64,000 nt of DNA from SZUA-547 sp963669265 (GTDB lineage: Bacteria; Pseudomonadota; Alphaproteobacteria; Rhodobacterales; Rhodobacteraceae): NCBI GenBank assembly GCA_963669265.1, contig OY769916.1, positions 2,914,001-2,978,000 of the forward strand, given 5' to 3'. Made by a program: the position numbers and the translations under genes. Shown in pieces: positions 1 to 9,392 of the stretch (position 1 is its first letter; each line of letters starts with the position of its first letter). Under the pieces are notes generated by a model. It was given only the letters and a program-made list of their open reading frames with translations, was not told the DNA's origin and searched no databases.

Positions 1-1031
1 CGACCCGCGGCGTCTATTGTCCGTCGGGCAAACTGCTTGAAGCCGATGAGCTCTATCGCAATGAGGCGCTCGCCGACGCGCTGGACACCTACGCCCGCGA
101 AGGCGCGCGCTTCGCGACCGAGGGCGAGATCGGGCAGGCCGTGCTGGAGGTTTGCCGCGAGGGCGGCCACCTGACGGCGGACGACTTGAAGCTCTATCAG
201 CCGGTCTGGCGCAAACCGCGGCGGGTCGCGCGCGGCAAGGCGACGATCCTCTTGAACCCGCCGCCCAGCCTGGGCGGGACGCTGATCGCCTTCGCGCTGG
301 AGATGCTGGCCAAGGGCGCTGGCGCGGATGTGGTGGCGGAGGCGCTGCACGCGACCTCACGCGCGCGGCTTGAATCTGGTCTTAATCTCGATCCGGCGGG
401 CGGCGCGGCGAAGCTTTCTGATCCGGGCATGGTGGCGCGCTATAAGGCGGAGCTTGCGGGCCGCCCCGCGGCGGTGCAGGGCACGACGCATATTTCGGTT
501 GTCGATCAAGCCGGCATGGCGGCGGGGCTGACCCTCTCTAACGGATCGGGTTGCAGCCTGATCGCGCCGGGGATCGGGATGATGCCGAACAACATGCTCG
601 GCGAAGAGGATCTCAGCCCGCAGGGCTTCCAGCAATGGCCGGAGAACACCCGCGTCTCCTCGATGATGGCGCCCAGCGTGGTCGAATGGCCGGACGGCGC
701 CGTCGCGGTGCTCGGCTCCGGCGGCTCGAACCGCATCCGCTCCGCCTTGGCGCAGACCATCCGGCGCTTTCTGGACGACGGCGACTCGCTGGAGGAGGCG
801 GTGGAGGCCCCCCGCGTCCATGTGGAGGGCGCGCGCCAGCCCGAGGTGGATTTTGAGGACCGCTTCCCCGAGGGCGAGCGCGAGGCGTTGCTGGCGGCCT
901 TTCCCGAGGCGCGGCCGTGGGGCCGCGTGTCGATGTTTTATGGCGGCGTCCACGCCGTGGCGCGCGACGCCAAAGGCGGGGTGCAGGCGGCGGGCGACCA
1001 TCGCCGCTCCGGAGCCGTCCGGATGGGTTGA
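1..1031 (+). CDS. ggt: gamma-glutamyltransferase, C-terminal part (gene starts before the window)
   Basis: The frame is open from base 3, so only the C-terminal ~342 residues are seen. The enzyme is a periplasmic Ntn hydrolase that cleaves gamma-glutamyl bonds (glutathione turnover). The conserved GTTHISVVD motif near base 480 holds the Thr that becomes the N-terminal nucleophile of the small subunit after self-cleavage. The downstream signatures LSNGSGCSLIAPGIGMMPNN and GSGGSNRIRSA are typical of the small subunit and its oxyanion/substrate pocket. The large-subunit tail upstream of the Thr is present and nothing looks broken. A GTG at 141 lies inside the gene and is not the start. Confidence 0.93.
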   Translation, partial: TRGVYCPSGKLLEADELYRNEALADALDTYAREGARFATEGEIGQAVLEVCREGGHLTADDLKLYQPVWRKPRRVARGKATILLNPPPSLGGTLIAFALEMLAKGAGADVVAEALHATSRARLESGLNLDPAGGAAKLSDPGMVARYKAELAGRPAAVQGTTHISVVDQAGMAAGLTLSNGSGCSLIAPGIGMMPNNMLGEEDLSPQGFQQWPENTRVSSMMAPSVVEWPDGAVAVLGSGGSNRIRSALAQTIRRFLDDGDSLEEAVEAPRVHVEGARQPEVDFEDRFPEGEREALLAAFPEARPWGRVSMFYGGVHAVARDAKGGVQAAGDHRRSGAVRMG

Positions 1032-1123
1032 CGCAAGCTGAGCTGACACTGGCGTGAGTTAAGATTGCGACCGGCGCCGTGCGCGCCTAGATCCTCAATG
1101 ACGGCGGAAAACGAGGAAAACCG

Positions 1124-1522
1124 ATGACTGGTCTCGCATTCTGGGCGGTACTGAGCGCCCTTTTGGTCGGGGTGATGTGGATCCCCTATATTCTCAATCG
1201 CATCGCGGTGCAGGGGGCGATGGTGGCCATGTCCGGGCCGAAACCCGGCGATCCGCCGCAATCGCCCTGGGCGCAACGGCAGAAAAGGGCGCACGGCGTC
1301 GCCGTGGAGACCATTGCCGCTTTCGCGCCGATCGCGGTGTTCGCGCACCTGACCATTCCTGAGGACGGTCTGGCGGCAACGCTCGGCGCGACCTATTTCT
1401 TCGGCCTGCTCGCCCATTATGTCATTTACACGTTGGGGATACCGGTGGCGCGGACCCTGGCTTTCGCAGTCGCGTCGTTGTCGATCCTCGGCCTTGGATT
1501 GCGGGTTCTGGGCGTCCTTTGA
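1124..1522 (+). CDS. MAPEG family membrane protein
   Basis: A 132-residue integral membrane protein with about four hydrophobic segments. The loop after the first segment carries the polar signature with ..QRQKRAHGVAVETIAAFAP, typical of bacterial MAPEG (membrane-associated eicosanoid/glutathione metabolism) proteins. The ATG follows a GAGGAAAA Shine-Dalgarno-like stretch at about 1110. It converges on the TauE-type permease gene, leaving only three bases between the stops. Bacterial MAPEG proteins of this short type have no firmly assigned substrate, so glutathione-related function is an inference. The neighbour ggt is suggestive only. Confidence 0.85.
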   Translation: MTGLAFWAVLSALLVGVMWIPYILNRIAVQGAMVAMSGPKPGDPPQSPWAQRQKRAHGVAVETIAAFAPIAVFAHLTIPEDGLAATLGATYFFGLLAHYVIYTLGIPVARTLAFAVASLSILGLGLRVLGVL

Positions 1523-1525
1523 CGC

Positions 1526-2293
1526 TCAGAAAAGTCCGCGACGCAGCAGGTTCAACCCGGCGAGACAGAGGACGATCAGGGTCAGTCGTCGAAATGTCGA
1601 CTGTTTCAGCCGATCCTGCAGCGACAGCCCCAAAGCCATCCCGATAAAGGCCGGGATGATCAGCAGCGCCGACAGCGGCAGCGTTTCCGAATTCAGCACG
1701 CCGGAGCGCAGATGCGCGCCGGTCAGGATGACGCTGCCCATCACGAATGACACGCCTTGCGCGCGCACCTGCTTCACCTTCGGCGTGTCGAGCGCGATCA
1801 GGTACATCAGGATCGGCGGCCCCCATACGCCCGCCAGCCCGCCGGAGAACCCGGCGAAGAGGCCGACGCCGATCTCCACCCTGCGGCGGTCGCCTTCCGG
1901 CGAGGGCGGCGTCCAACCGGAGAGCTGAAGCAATACGAAAACCGTCACCAGCCCGCCGAGAAACAGAAAGAACACCCGCTCGGGCAGCAGGACCACCAAC
2001 TGCGCGGTCAGGCCGATCATGATGAAGAGAACCAGAATCAGGACGCGAAACTCATAGAGAGTGTCCCACGCAGCGCCGACGCCTTGCCGGAAGGTCTGCC
2101 AGACATTGGTCAGCAGAATCGGTAAGATCATCGCCGCGAGCGCCGTTTGGGCCGGCAGAATCGAGCCCAGCCCGGAAATGGCGATCATCGGTAGGGCGAA
2201 TCCGACCGCGCCTTTGGTGAAGCCGCCCGCCGCCATGATCCCGCAACAGATCAGCAACGTGACGAGGCTGTAGTTTTCCAAAAGTGACGGCAT
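1526..2293 (-). CDS. TauE/SafE-type membrane permease
   Basis: 255 residues with about eight hydrophobic segments in two related halves, the layout of the TauE/SafE (DUF81) family. Members export sulfite, sulfoacetate or other organosulfur anions, or take up related anions across the inner membrane. The N-terminal half shows a Gly-rich AAGGFTKGAVGFALPMI segment and the second half FAGFSGGLAGVWGPPILMYLIAL, the paired G-rich motifs of the family. The substrate cannot be told from sequence. It stands alone between MAPEG and the divergent FkbM gene. Confidence 0.88.
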   Translation of the reverse strand: MPSLLENYSLVTLLICCGIMAAGGFTKGAVGFALPMIAISGLGSILPAQTALAAMILPILLTNVWQTFRQGVGAAWDTLYEFRVLILVLFIMIGLTAQLVVLLPERVFFLFLGGLVTVFVLLQLSGWTPPSPEGDRRRVEIGVGLFAGFSGGLAGVWGPPILMYLIALDTPKVKQVRAQGVSFVMGSVILTGAHLRSGVLNSETLPLSALLIIPAFIGMALGLSLQDRLKQSTFRRLTLIVLCLAGLNLLRRGLF

Positions 2294-2386
2294 TCGCGGG
2301 CGACCTTAATAAGGCTGTTTGGGAAGGATATCTTTCAGCTATAACAAGTTAGGCGATGCGCGCATTGGGTAACTGACTGGTCGGGG

Positions 2387-3256
2387 ATGTCTACAGAACA
2401 ATCAGAATCGCGATCCGGCGGCGATGAGCGGCTGGTCTGTTCAACGCCCATGTATCAGCTGGTTAAAACCCGCCACGGCATGTTTCTGGCCAACCCCAAC
2501 GACTTTTATATCGGTCGCGCCCTGATCGATTATGGCGAGTTCAGTGAGAAGGAATGGGAGCTGCTCACCCAGTTGATCCCGCCGGGCGCGCATGTGGTCG
2601 AGATCGGCGCCAATATCGGCGCGCATACCGTCTCCATCGCAAAGGCGGTCGGCCCGTCCGGGTACGTGGCGGCGATTGAGCCGCAGCCGGTCGTATTCCA
2701 GAATCTCTGCGCCAATCTTGCGCTCAATGGTCTGACCACCGTTCAGGCCATCAACGCCGGTTGTGCGAGCAAAGAGTCCGAGCTTTCGTTTCCACGCATA
2801 GACTATGACAAACCCGCAAATTTCGGCGCCGTCGCGTTGGATGCGCTGCCCGAGGACCCGGGTTCGTCCTTTCGTGTGCCCATCCGTCCATTGGACGTGT
2901 TGATAGATCCGTCTGCGCTGCATCTTCTAAAAATTGACGTTGAGGGCGGCGAAGCCGATGCAGTTCGCGGCGCGGAAGGGCTGATCGCGAAGCACCGCCC
3001 AGTTCTCTATGTCGAGAACGACAGAGTGACGAAGTCGCGCGAGTTGATCGAACTGATTCAGGCGCTCAACTATCAGGCCTGGTGGCATACGCCGCACTAT
3101 TTCAATCCGGCGAATTTCGCCGGAAATGCGGAAAACATCTATGGTAGGGTGATTAGCGTGAACATGCTTTGCATTCCAGTCGAACGTACGGCGCATGTCC
3201 CGAATCTGAAACAAGTGGACGGGACCGACTGGCATCCGCTGCAGGCGATCGTGTAG
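2387..3256 (+). CDS. FkbM family SAM-dependent methyltransferase
   Basis: 289 residues. SAM-binding motif I is VVEIGANIGAHT (about residues 70-81), and the FkbM hallmark LLKIDVEGGEADAVRG lies near residue 180. Family members O-methylate sugars or other small molecules, often in surface polysaccharide or secondary-metabolite pathways. No glycan cluster surrounds it here, so the substrate is unknown. Base composition is visibly less GC-rich than the flanking housekeeping genes, a mild hint of separate acquisition. It ends in TAG, one of several genes in the window that use this stop. Confidence 0.88.
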   Translation: MSTEQSESRSGGDERLVCSTPMYQLVKTRHGMFLANPNDFYIGRALIDYGEFSEKEWELLTQLIPPGAHVVEIGANIGAHTVSIAKAVGPSGYVAAIEPQPVVFQNLCANLALNGLTTVQAINAGCASKESELSFPRIDYDKPANFGAVALDALPEDPGSSFRVPIRPLDVLIDPSALHLLKIDVEGGEADAVRGAEGLIAKHRPVLYVENDRVTKSRELIELIQALNYQAWWHTPHYFNPANFAGNAENIYGRVISVNMLCIPVERTAHVPNLKQVDGTDWHPLQAIV

Positions 3257-3451
3257 CAATAATGTTGCGCGCAAGGTCGGCGGCAAGTATTTTTGTTTCG
3301 ATCATCCTTGACCCGATCGCTGCGGGCGGGTAGGCGTCTCGCAACTGCGAATTCGCGCTGCAACCTATTCCGGCGCGGGACTCGCCCGATAGTCATGCGC
3401 CGCGCGTCGATCGTCGATGCGGCGGCGCAGATCCGAGTAAGGAGAGCTGAG

Positions 3452-5158
3452 ATGTCCGCCACCGCCCTGGCCGCCGACGCCATGACCGAATCCGCGTCGC
3501 TGAATGATTTGTCGGACGCCGCGTTGATCGAGCAGGTGGGATCGGCGGCGTCGGCCGCCGAGGCGTTGATGGCGAGCGCCGCCAGCGTTCTGCGCGCCCG
3601 CGTCGCGCCGGAAGGCCGCGTGTCCGGCAAGCTGCTGGAGGCCGAGCAATGGGCCGCGCACTGCTTCGCCTGGTTCGAAACCTATGTTGAGAGCCTGCGC
3701 CAGCTGCACGCCTGGGCCGCGCGCCTGAACGGGTCGGGCGAATTTGGCGAGATGGAGCGGCTGATCCTGCAGATCGGCGCGGGCGAGTATCTGGCGCAAA
3801 TGTCAGGCGGCGTTCCGATGAGCCAGGGAGAGATCGCGCGCCCGGCAGATATGGGCGTCGCTGCGGCGGATATCGCCGCCTTCGCCGCCAATCCGGCGGT
3901 CGCCTCGCTCTCCGCCGAGGGGCCGTCCGACGCCGCCAAGATTCGCCTCGTCGCCCTGATGCGCGACCAGACCGCCTCCGCCACGTTCGGCGCCTGCGGC
4001 CTCGACGAAGAATTCGAAATGGTGCGCGAACAGTTCCGCCGTTTCGCCGAGGATCGCGTGGTTCCCTACGCCCATGAATGGCACCTGAAGGATGAGCTGA
4101 TCCCGATGGAGCTGATTGAGGAGATGTCCGAGCTTGGCGTCTTTGGCCTGACGATCCCGGAGGAGCATGGCGGCTTCGGCATGGACAAAACGGCGATGTG
4201 CGTCGTCTCGGAGGAGCTGTCGCGCGGCTATATCGGCGTCGGCTCGCTCGGCACGCGCTCTGAAATCGCCGCCGAACTGATCCTGACCGGCGGCACCGAC
4301 GCGCAAAAGGCCGAGTGGCTGCCCAAACTCGCCAGCGGAGAGATCCTGCCGACCGCGGTCTTCACCGAGCCGAACACCGGCTCCGACCTCGGATCCCTGC
4401 GCACCCGCGCGGTGAAGGAGGGCGACGAGTACGTCGTCACCGGCAACAAGACCTGGATCACCCACGCCGCCCGCGCCGACGTGATGACTTTGCTGACGCG
4501 CACCGATCCGGACACGTCCGACTATCGCGGCCTGTCGATGTTCCTGGCGGAAAAGCCGCGCGGCGACGTCGGGAACCCGTTCCCGGTCGACGGCATGACC
4601 GGCGGCGAGATCGAGGTGCTGGGATATCGCGGCATGAAGGAATACGAGCTGGGCTTTGACGGCTTCCGCGTGAAAGCTGAGAACCTGCTCGGCGGCGAGG
4701 AAGGGCAGGGCTTCAAGCAGCTGATGCAGACCTTCGAAAGCGCCCGCATCCAGACGGCCGCGCGCGCCATCGGCGTCGCCCAGTCGGCGATGGAGATAGC
4801 CATGCGCTACGCCGAGGAGCGCAAGCAGTTCGGCAAGTCGCTGATCGAGTTCCCGCGCATCGCCTCCAAACTGGCGATGATGGCGGTGGAGATCATGATC
4901 GCCCGTCAGCTCGCCTATCACGCTGCGCGTGAGAAGGATGAGGGCCGGCGCTGCGATCTGGAGGCCGGAATGGCCAAGCTCTTGGGCGCCCGCGTCGCCT
5001 GGGCCGCGGCCGATAACGGTTTGCAGATCCATGGCGGCAACGGCTTCGCGATGGAGTACCCGATCAGCCGCGTCCTCTGCGACGCGCGCATCCTCAACAT
5101 CTTTGAGGGCGCGGCCGAGATTCAGGCGCAGGTCATCGCACGGCGGTTGTTAGGATAA
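3452..5158 (+). CDS. mcd: (2S)-methylsuccinyl-CoA dehydrogenase
   Basis: 568 residues, longer than ordinary acyl-CoA dehydrogenases (~380-400) because of a ~150-residue N-terminal helical extension, the mark of Mcd. It oxidises (2S)-methylsuccinyl-CoA to mesaconyl-CoA with FAD in the ethylmalonyl-CoA pathway and passes electrons to ETF. The family core is clear: TEPNTGSDLGSLRT, NKTWITHAARAD, MTGGEIEVLGYRGMKEYELGFDGF, and the C-terminal LQIHGGNGFAMEYPISRVLCDARI... with the FEGAAEIQ segment. The start is the ATG after TAAGGAGAG; an upstream in-frame start at 3293 lacks such a site. mcl1, hbd and etfAB elsewhere in the window fit the same route. Confidence 0.93.
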   Translation: MSATALAADAMTESASLNDLSDAALIEQVGSAASAAEALMASAASVLRARVAPEGRVSGKLLEAEQWAAHCFAWFETYVESLRQLHAWAARLNGSGEFGEMERLILQIGAGEYLAQMSGGVPMSQGEIARPADMGVAAADIAAFAANPAVASLSAEGPSDAAKIRLVALMRDQTASATFGACGLDEEFEMVREQFRRFAEDRVVPYAHEWHLKDELIPMELIEEMSELGVFGLTIPEEHGGFGMDKTAMCVVSEELSRGYIGVGSLGTRSEIAAELILTGGTDAQKAEWLPKLASGEILPTAVFTEPNTGSDLGSLRTRAVKEGDEYVVTGNKTWITHAARADVMTLLTRTDPDTSDYRGLSMFLAEKPRGDVGNPFPVDGMTGGEIEVLGYRGMKEYELGFDGFRVKAENLLGGEEGQGFKQLMQTFESARIQTAARAIGVAQSAMEIAMRYAEERKQFGKSLIEFPRIASKLAMMAVEIMIARQLAYHAAREKDEGRRCDLEAGMAKLLGARVAWAAADNGLQIHGGNGFAMEYPISRVLCDARILNIFEGAAEIQAQVIARRLLG

Positions 5159-5229
5159 ATCCCGCCTTGCGGCGTGAGTGAGAGCCGTTACCATCTGTCG
5201 AAACGGGCGGATGGTGGCGGGGGACATTC

Positions 5230-5673
5230 ATGGACGTTCAGACTGGAATTCGGCGCGCGGCCGTCATCATGGCGTTTCTGGCGCTCGCCGCCTGCGCGGG
5301 CAAACCGCCGCCGGAACCCGCAGCCGCGCCGCCGCCTCCACCTCCGCCCGCGGCTGAGCTGGAAGCCGGGACCTGGAGCCTCGCCTCATTTGCGGACGCG
5401 TCGCCACCCGCGCCGCTGTCGATCGGGTTTTCGGCGGGCGAGCTGGAAGGCAAAGCCTTCTGCAACCGGTTTTTCGGAACCTATGCGAAAGAAGGACCGT
5501 CCCTGCTGATCGGCGCGGTGGGCTCGACGCGGCTCGCCTGTCCCCTACTGGACGCGGAGCAGGAGTTTTTCGGCCAGTTCACCGAAACCAGCAGCTATGA
5601 GATCGGCGCCGACGGTCGTCTGACGCTGATCGATCGCAGCGGCGGGCGGAGCTTGGTGTTCGCCCGGCCCTGA
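5230..5673 (+). CDS. META-domain lipoprotein
   Basis: 147 residues with a signal peptide ending in the lipobox LAAC (Cys about residue 22), so probably anchored to a membrane after lipidation. A Pro/Ala-rich linker follows (residues ~26-40), then a compact domain with GTWSLASF...ELEGKAFCNRFFGTY...GSTRLACPLLDAEQEFF, which matches META/HslJ-type domains (E. coli HslJ, novobiocin resistance/heat-shock lipoprotein). Two Cys in the domain may pair. Function in this lineage is not established. It may be read from the mcd transcript, as the gap is only 71 bases. Confidence 0.8.
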   Translation: MDVQTGIRRAAVIMAFLALAACAGKPPPEPAAAPPPPPPPAAELEAGTWSLASFADASPPAPLSIGFSAGELEGKAFCNRFFGTYAKEGPSLLIGAVGSTRLACPLLDAEQEFFGQFTETSSYEIGADGRLTLIDRSGGRSLVFARP

Positions 5674-5693
5674 ACCGCCTATTTGTCCGCCGC

Positions 5694-6365
5694 CTAGCCG
5701 TCGATCGAGAGCGCCAGGATCCGGCTGAGCTGCGTCAGCGAGCGGCCGGATTCCGCGCGCCAGCCGTTGAACGCCTCCTGCACCGCGCGCAGAGCCTTCT
5801 TCGAGGTCGGCGCCTTGTCGATGACGCCCGCGTCGATCAGAGCGGCGACCACGTCGCGCGACAACACGAATCCGTCCTTGCCGATCGTGCGCAGGAAATA
5901 CTGGCCCGCGGCGCCGCCGAGATGCGAGCCGCGCTTCTTGAGCAATTCCAGAAGCCCGATGAAATCCTCCGATGGCCAGTCGGCGATCGCCTTGGCGGCG
6001 CTCCCGTGTTCGTGCGCCAGGTCCCGCAGAAACACCGCATTGTCGCGCACAGTGGCGATTTTCTTGCCATTGCGGACAATGCGCGCATCCGAGACCAGTC
6101 GGTCGAAATCTTCATCGGACATGAAGCTGGCGCGGCCGAGGTCGAACCCCTCGAACGCCGCTTCGAACCCGTCCCACTTGTTGTCGACGACCTTCCAGTT
6201 GAATCCGGCCTGAAAGATCTTGCGGGTCATTTCTGACAGCAGACGGTCGTCGGTCAGCTTGGCGACGGCGGCGTTATCCGCCGCAGGGGGCAGCATCGCC
6301 TCCAGCGCCGCGTCGCCGCCATGACGGCCCGCCGCGCGGGCGCGAATGTCTTCAATATCCTTCAT
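5694..6365 (-). CDS. DNA-3-methyladenine glycosylase I family protein
   Basis: 223 residues of the helix-hairpin-helix glycosylase superfamily, closest by pattern to Tag (3-methyladenine excision, base excision repair). Visible family segments are LLSEMTRKIFQAGFNWKVVDNKWDGFEAAFEGFD, RIVRNGKKIATVRDNA and GSHLGGAAGQYFLRTIGKDGFVLSRDVVAALIDAG. It lacks the N-terminal Cys and the C-terminal His/Cys zinc site of E. coli Tag, so it belongs to the divergent alphaproteobacterial subgroup whose activity is mostly inferred. It ends convergently with the META lipoprotein gene, 20 bases away. Confidence 0.83.
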   Translation of the reverse strand: MKDIEDIRARAAGRHGGDAALEAMLPPAADNAAVAKLTDDRLLSEMTRKIFQAGFNWKVVDNKWDGFEAAFEGFDLGRASFMSDEDFDRLVSDARIVRNGKKIATVRDNAVFLRDLAHEHGSAAKAIADWPSEDFIGLLELLKKRGSHLGGAAGQYFLRTIGKDGFVLSRDVVAALIDAGVIDKAPTSKKALRAVQEAFNGWRAESGRSLTQLSRILALSIDG

Positions 6366-6441
6366 GCGTTGTCCTCATGTCCTCTCCCGCGATCAGTCTC
6401 TATTTCGTTGGGGCCGGGTCCGGGCCAGCTTATCGGTTCAA

Positions 6442-7167
6442 TCATCGGGTGGCGAACAGATCGCCCAGCCGGTCACGGGCGGGCGGGGGCCTTTGTCGTC
6501 CGATGGCGGGGGCGACGCGAGTGGAAAGAAAAAACCCGGTCAGGGTCAGCGCGTCCGCCACATCTCGCTCGCTCGCCTCCGCGCCGGGGTCTGAGAGGAA
6601 CCGGGGCAGCGTGAACAGACGTTCCGCATAGGGCGCGCCCGCCGCTTCGCTGACCGCCCGGCCGGATTTGGGAGAGACCCAGCGGAGGTCGTCGACCACG
6701 CCCGTCGACGCGCAGGAGGAGAGGTCCAGCCCAAACCCAAGCTCGGCCAGCAGCGCCAGCTCCCACCGGGCGTAATCCGCCTCCCAGCCGCCGCCCGCGC
6801 TGAGCTGGTCCAGCAGCGCCAGGGTCTGGTGATAAAGCTCCTCATGCGCTTCGCGTTCCGGCAGATAGGCTGAAAGCTGCGCGCAGAGCGCGGTCATCGC
6901 GGCCAGAGCCCGGCGGTCCGCCATCACCTCGGCCGCGCGGGACCGCAGCGGCTCGACCCGAAACGTTCCCAGATGTTCGGACAGCCGCGCGCGCCATTCG
7001 ACCGAAAGCTGCGCGCCCGGTTGCAGGATCGGGGACATCCGCCGACCGGCGCCGCCGCGCACGATCCCGGCGTGACGCCCCTGCGTCTCGGTGAACACCT
7101 CGATGATCGCGGAGCTCTCGCCATGCCGGCGCACGGCGATCAGAGCGCCCTCGTCGCGCCAATCCAT
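6442..7167 (-). CDS. recO: DNA repair protein RecO
   Basis: 241 residues. The N-terminal OB fold begins MDWRDEGALIAVRRHGESSAIIEVFTE and is followed by the helical C-terminal part, the usual RecO plan. RecO loads RecA onto SSB-coated single-stranded DNA in RecFOR recombinational repair. The zinc-binding Cys set seen in some RecO proteins is reduced. It is the last gene of the era/rnc/lepB side of the operon family, here separated from era by an inserted AEC carrier and DUF1491. Confidence 0.93.
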   Translation of the reverse strand: MDWRDEGALIAVRRHGESSAIIEVFTETQGRHAGIVRGGAGRRMSPILQPGAQLSVEWRARLSEHLGTFRVEPLRSRAAEVMADRRALAAMTALCAQLSAYLPEREAHEELYHQTLALLDQLSAGGGWEADYARWELALLAELGFGLDLSSCASTGVVDDLRWVSPKSGRAVSEAAGAPYAERLFTLPRFLSDPGAEASERDVADALTLTGFFLSTRVAPAIGRQRPPPARDRLGDLFATR

Positions 7168-7208
7168 GCGCCATGCCTAGCGCGCGGCGGACCGCAGGCC
7201 AAGCCGCC

Positions 7209-8147
7209 TCAGACGCCCAGCGCGCGCACCAGCAGGACGACCAGCGGGATCGACAGCGCGGCGACGGCGGTCTGGACCGTCACCGCCCCGGCGTAAAGCT
7301 CCGCATCGCCGCCCATCCGCCGGGCGAGAATGAACCCGTTCATCGCCGTCGGCACGGCGACGCAGATCACCGCGATCTCGAACGCCGCGCCGGTCATGCC
7401 GAACGCGTAGGCGGCGAGCCCGGCGATCAGGGGCCAGAGGATCATTTTCAACGCGACGGTCAGCCAGATCTCGCGCGAGGGCTTCAGCGCATAGCGCACG
7501 CGCAGCCCCGCGCCCACCGCCAACAGGCCGAGGCCCAGCGCGGCCCGGCCGGTTAGATCCAGCAGCGTTTCAACGGAATGCGGCACCGAGACGTTCAGCA
7601 GGTTGATCGCGAGCCCGACAGTGCAGCCGATGATGAACGGGTTCTTGGCCAAGGTCTGCAGGATCTTGATCGGATCCGGGCGCCCGTCGGTCAGCAGAGA
7701 AGCGAGCAGTACGACATTGGTGATGTTGATCAGAGGCACCATAACGGCGAAGGCGACCGCCACCAGCGCGCCGCCCTCGACGCCGTAAAGCTCGATCACG
7801 ATCGCCAGCGCCACGAACCCGTTCCAGCGCGTGCAGGCCTGAAAGATCGAGGTGAAGGCCGGCGCCTCGACCCCCCAATAACGATAGAGAACCCCGCGTA
7901 AGGCCAACACCAGACCCCCGATCGGAACCACGGTCGCGACCATGGTCAGCGCCATGTCGCTGACCGCGCCGCCGCCGAGATCGGCGTCCATCAACGTGGA
8001 GATCAGAAGCGCGGGGAAAAACAGAAGATAGCAGATCTGCTCGACCGTGCGCCAATGCTCCTCGGGCGCTCTGCCGGAGCGGCGCAGCCAGAGGCCGAGG
8101 CCGATCAGCGCGAAGATCGGCGCCAGAATGCTGAGAACAGCGATCAT
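7209..8147 (-). CDS. AEC family transporter (auxin efflux carrier-type)
   Basis: 312 residues with about ten hydrophobic segments and the two-lobe arrangement of the AEC family (relatives include malonate permease MdcF). It starts MIAVLSILAPIFALIGLGLWLRR, a typical first helix. Such proteins move organic acids across the inner membrane, but no substrate can be assigned here. Its start overlaps the end of the upstream DUF1491 gene by four bases (ATGA), implying translational coupling, so it is probably expressed with era and DUF1491 and then recO. Confidence 0.86.
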   Translation of the reverse strand: MIAVLSILAPIFALIGLGLWLRRSGRAPEEHWRTVEQICYLLFFPALLISTLMDADLGGGAVSDMALTMVATVVPIGGLVLALRGVLYRYWGVEAPAFTSIFQACTRWNGFVALAIVIELYGVEGGALVAVAFAVMVPLINITNVVLLASLLTDGRPDPIKILQTLAKNPFIIGCTVGLAINLLNVSVPHSVETLLDLTGRAALGLGLLAVGAGLRVRYALKPSREIWLTVALKMILWPLIAGLAAYAFGMTGAAFEIAVICVAVPTAMNGFILARRMGGDAELYAGAVTVQTAVAALSIPLVVLLVRALGV

Positions 8148-8470
8148 TCCAGCCCCTCGCCGTCCAGCATATGCCGCCCCTCCCGGTCCTCCACTTCGAT
8201 CAACCAGATGTCGGGATCGAAGCTACGCTGACGGGTGAGGGCGTCATCCACGTCCCGCTCGGCCCCCCTCGCCAGAATCGACCATACACGGTCTCCGTCC
8301 GGTCCATAGGCGCGAAAATAGGCGACGGCGTCGCCATCAAGCGTGTTGAGCTTGATCAGAACGGCGCCCGCCGTGGCGTCGCCCTTGGTCACAATGAAGG
8401 CCGGGATGTCGGAAAAACGCAGCCGCGCAAGATAGGCTGAGACCCAGAATTCCGAGGTCAGCCGCGCCAC
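8144..8470 (-). CDS. DUF1491 family protein
   Basis: 108 residues starting MARLTSEFWVSAYLARLRFSDIPAFIVTKGDATAGAVLIKLN, with the DPDIWLIEVEDREGRHML ending characteristic of DUF1491, a small family found almost only in Alphaproteobacteria. Function is unknown. It lies three bases after era and four bases overlapping the AEC carrier, so it belongs to this operon. Association with era/recO is common in Rhodobacterales and suggests a housekeeping role, but that is inference. Confidence 0.88.
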   Translation of the reverse strand: MARLTSEFWVSAYLARLRFSDIPAFIVTKGDATAGAVLIKLNTLDGDAVAYFRAYGPDGDRVWSILARGAERDVDDALTRQRSFDPDIWLIEVEDREGRHMLDGEGLE

Positions 8471-8473
8471 GCG

Positions 8474-9391
8474 CTAGTTTCCGTCCGAGAAATCGAGGCC
8501 CATATTCTCGTAGCGCTCAGCCTCATTCTCCCAATTCGGGCGGGCGGCCACATGCAGGAAGAGATGCGCTTTGCGGCCCAGAAGCTCTGAGATGTCCTGC
8601 CGCGCTTCGGCGCCGATCGCCTTGATCGTCGCGCCCTTCGCGCCCAGAACGATGCCGCGATGCCCCTCGCGCCCGACATAGATCACCTGCTCGATCCGCA
8701 CCGAGCCGTCCTTGCGCTCCTGCCAGTTCTCGGTCTCGACCGTCATCTGGTAGGGCAGCTCCTGATGCAGACGCAGCGTCAGCTTCTCCCGCGTGATCTC
8801 CGCCGCCAGCATGCGCATCGGCAGGTCGGCGATCTGGTCTTCCGGGTAGAGCCACGGCCCTTCCGGCATCCGCTCCGCCAGCCAGGCTTTCAGGTCCTTC
8901 ACGCCGTCGCCATTCGTCGCCGAGATCAGAAAGGCGGACTCGAAGGTGAACCGCTCCGACATGTCCTGCACGAGGGCGAGCAGCTTCTCGCGTTTCAGCC
9001 GGTCGATCTTGTTGATGACCAGCGCTACAGGGCGCCTTGTCTCCGCCTTCAGACTTTCGAGGATGCGCTCCACGCCTTCGGTGACGCCGCGATGCGCCTC
9101 GATCAGCAGGGCGACGACATCCGCGTCCTCGACGCCGGACCAGGCGGCGGCGACCATGGCGCGATCCAGCCTGCGGCGCGGTCGGAAGAGGCCGGGCGTG
9201 TCGACGAAAACGATCTGCGCCGCGCCGTCCAACGCGACGCCTCGGATTCGGGCGCGGGTGGTCTGAACCTTATGGGTGACGATTGACACCTTTGCGCCGA
9301 CCATTTCGTTGAGCAGGGTCGACTTGCCGGCGTTCGGCTCCCCGATCAGGGCGACATAGCCGCATCTGGTCGTCTCTGGCGAGTCGTTCAT
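8474..9391 (-). CDS. era: GTPase Era
   Basis: 305 residues. The G1 motif GEPNAGKSTLLNEMVG is at residues ~15-30, with G3 DTPGLF and G4 NKID. A C-terminal KH domain with IVLGAKGATIKAIGAEARQDISELLG binds the 3' end of 16S rRNA. Era is a ribosome-assembly GTPase acting on the small subunit at the membrane. The ATG at 9391 is one base past the rnc stop; a longer frame upstream is only the overlap with rnc. The rnc-era pairing is conserved across bacteria. Confidence 0.97.
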   Translation of the reverse strand: MNDSPETTRCGYVALIGEPNAGKSTLLNEMVGAKVSIVTHKVQTTRARIRGVALDGAAQIVFVDTPGLFRPRRRLDRAMVAAAWSGVEDADVVALLIEAHRGVTEGVERILESLKAETRRPVALVINKIDRLKREKLLALVQDMSERFTFESAFLISATNGDGVKDLKAWLAERMPEGPWLYPEDQIADLPMRMLAAEITREKLTLRLHQELPYQMTVETENWQERKDGSVRIEQVIYVGREGHRGIVLGAKGATIKAIGAEARQDISELLGRKAHLFLHVAARPNWENEAERYENMGLDFSDGN

Positions 9392-9392
9392 C

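Noticed and set aside
3803..5032. A 409-codon open frame on the minus strand opposite mcd
   Set aside because: Antisense open frames are common in GC-rich genes with this codon bias; the product resembles no family and the mcd frame is certain.
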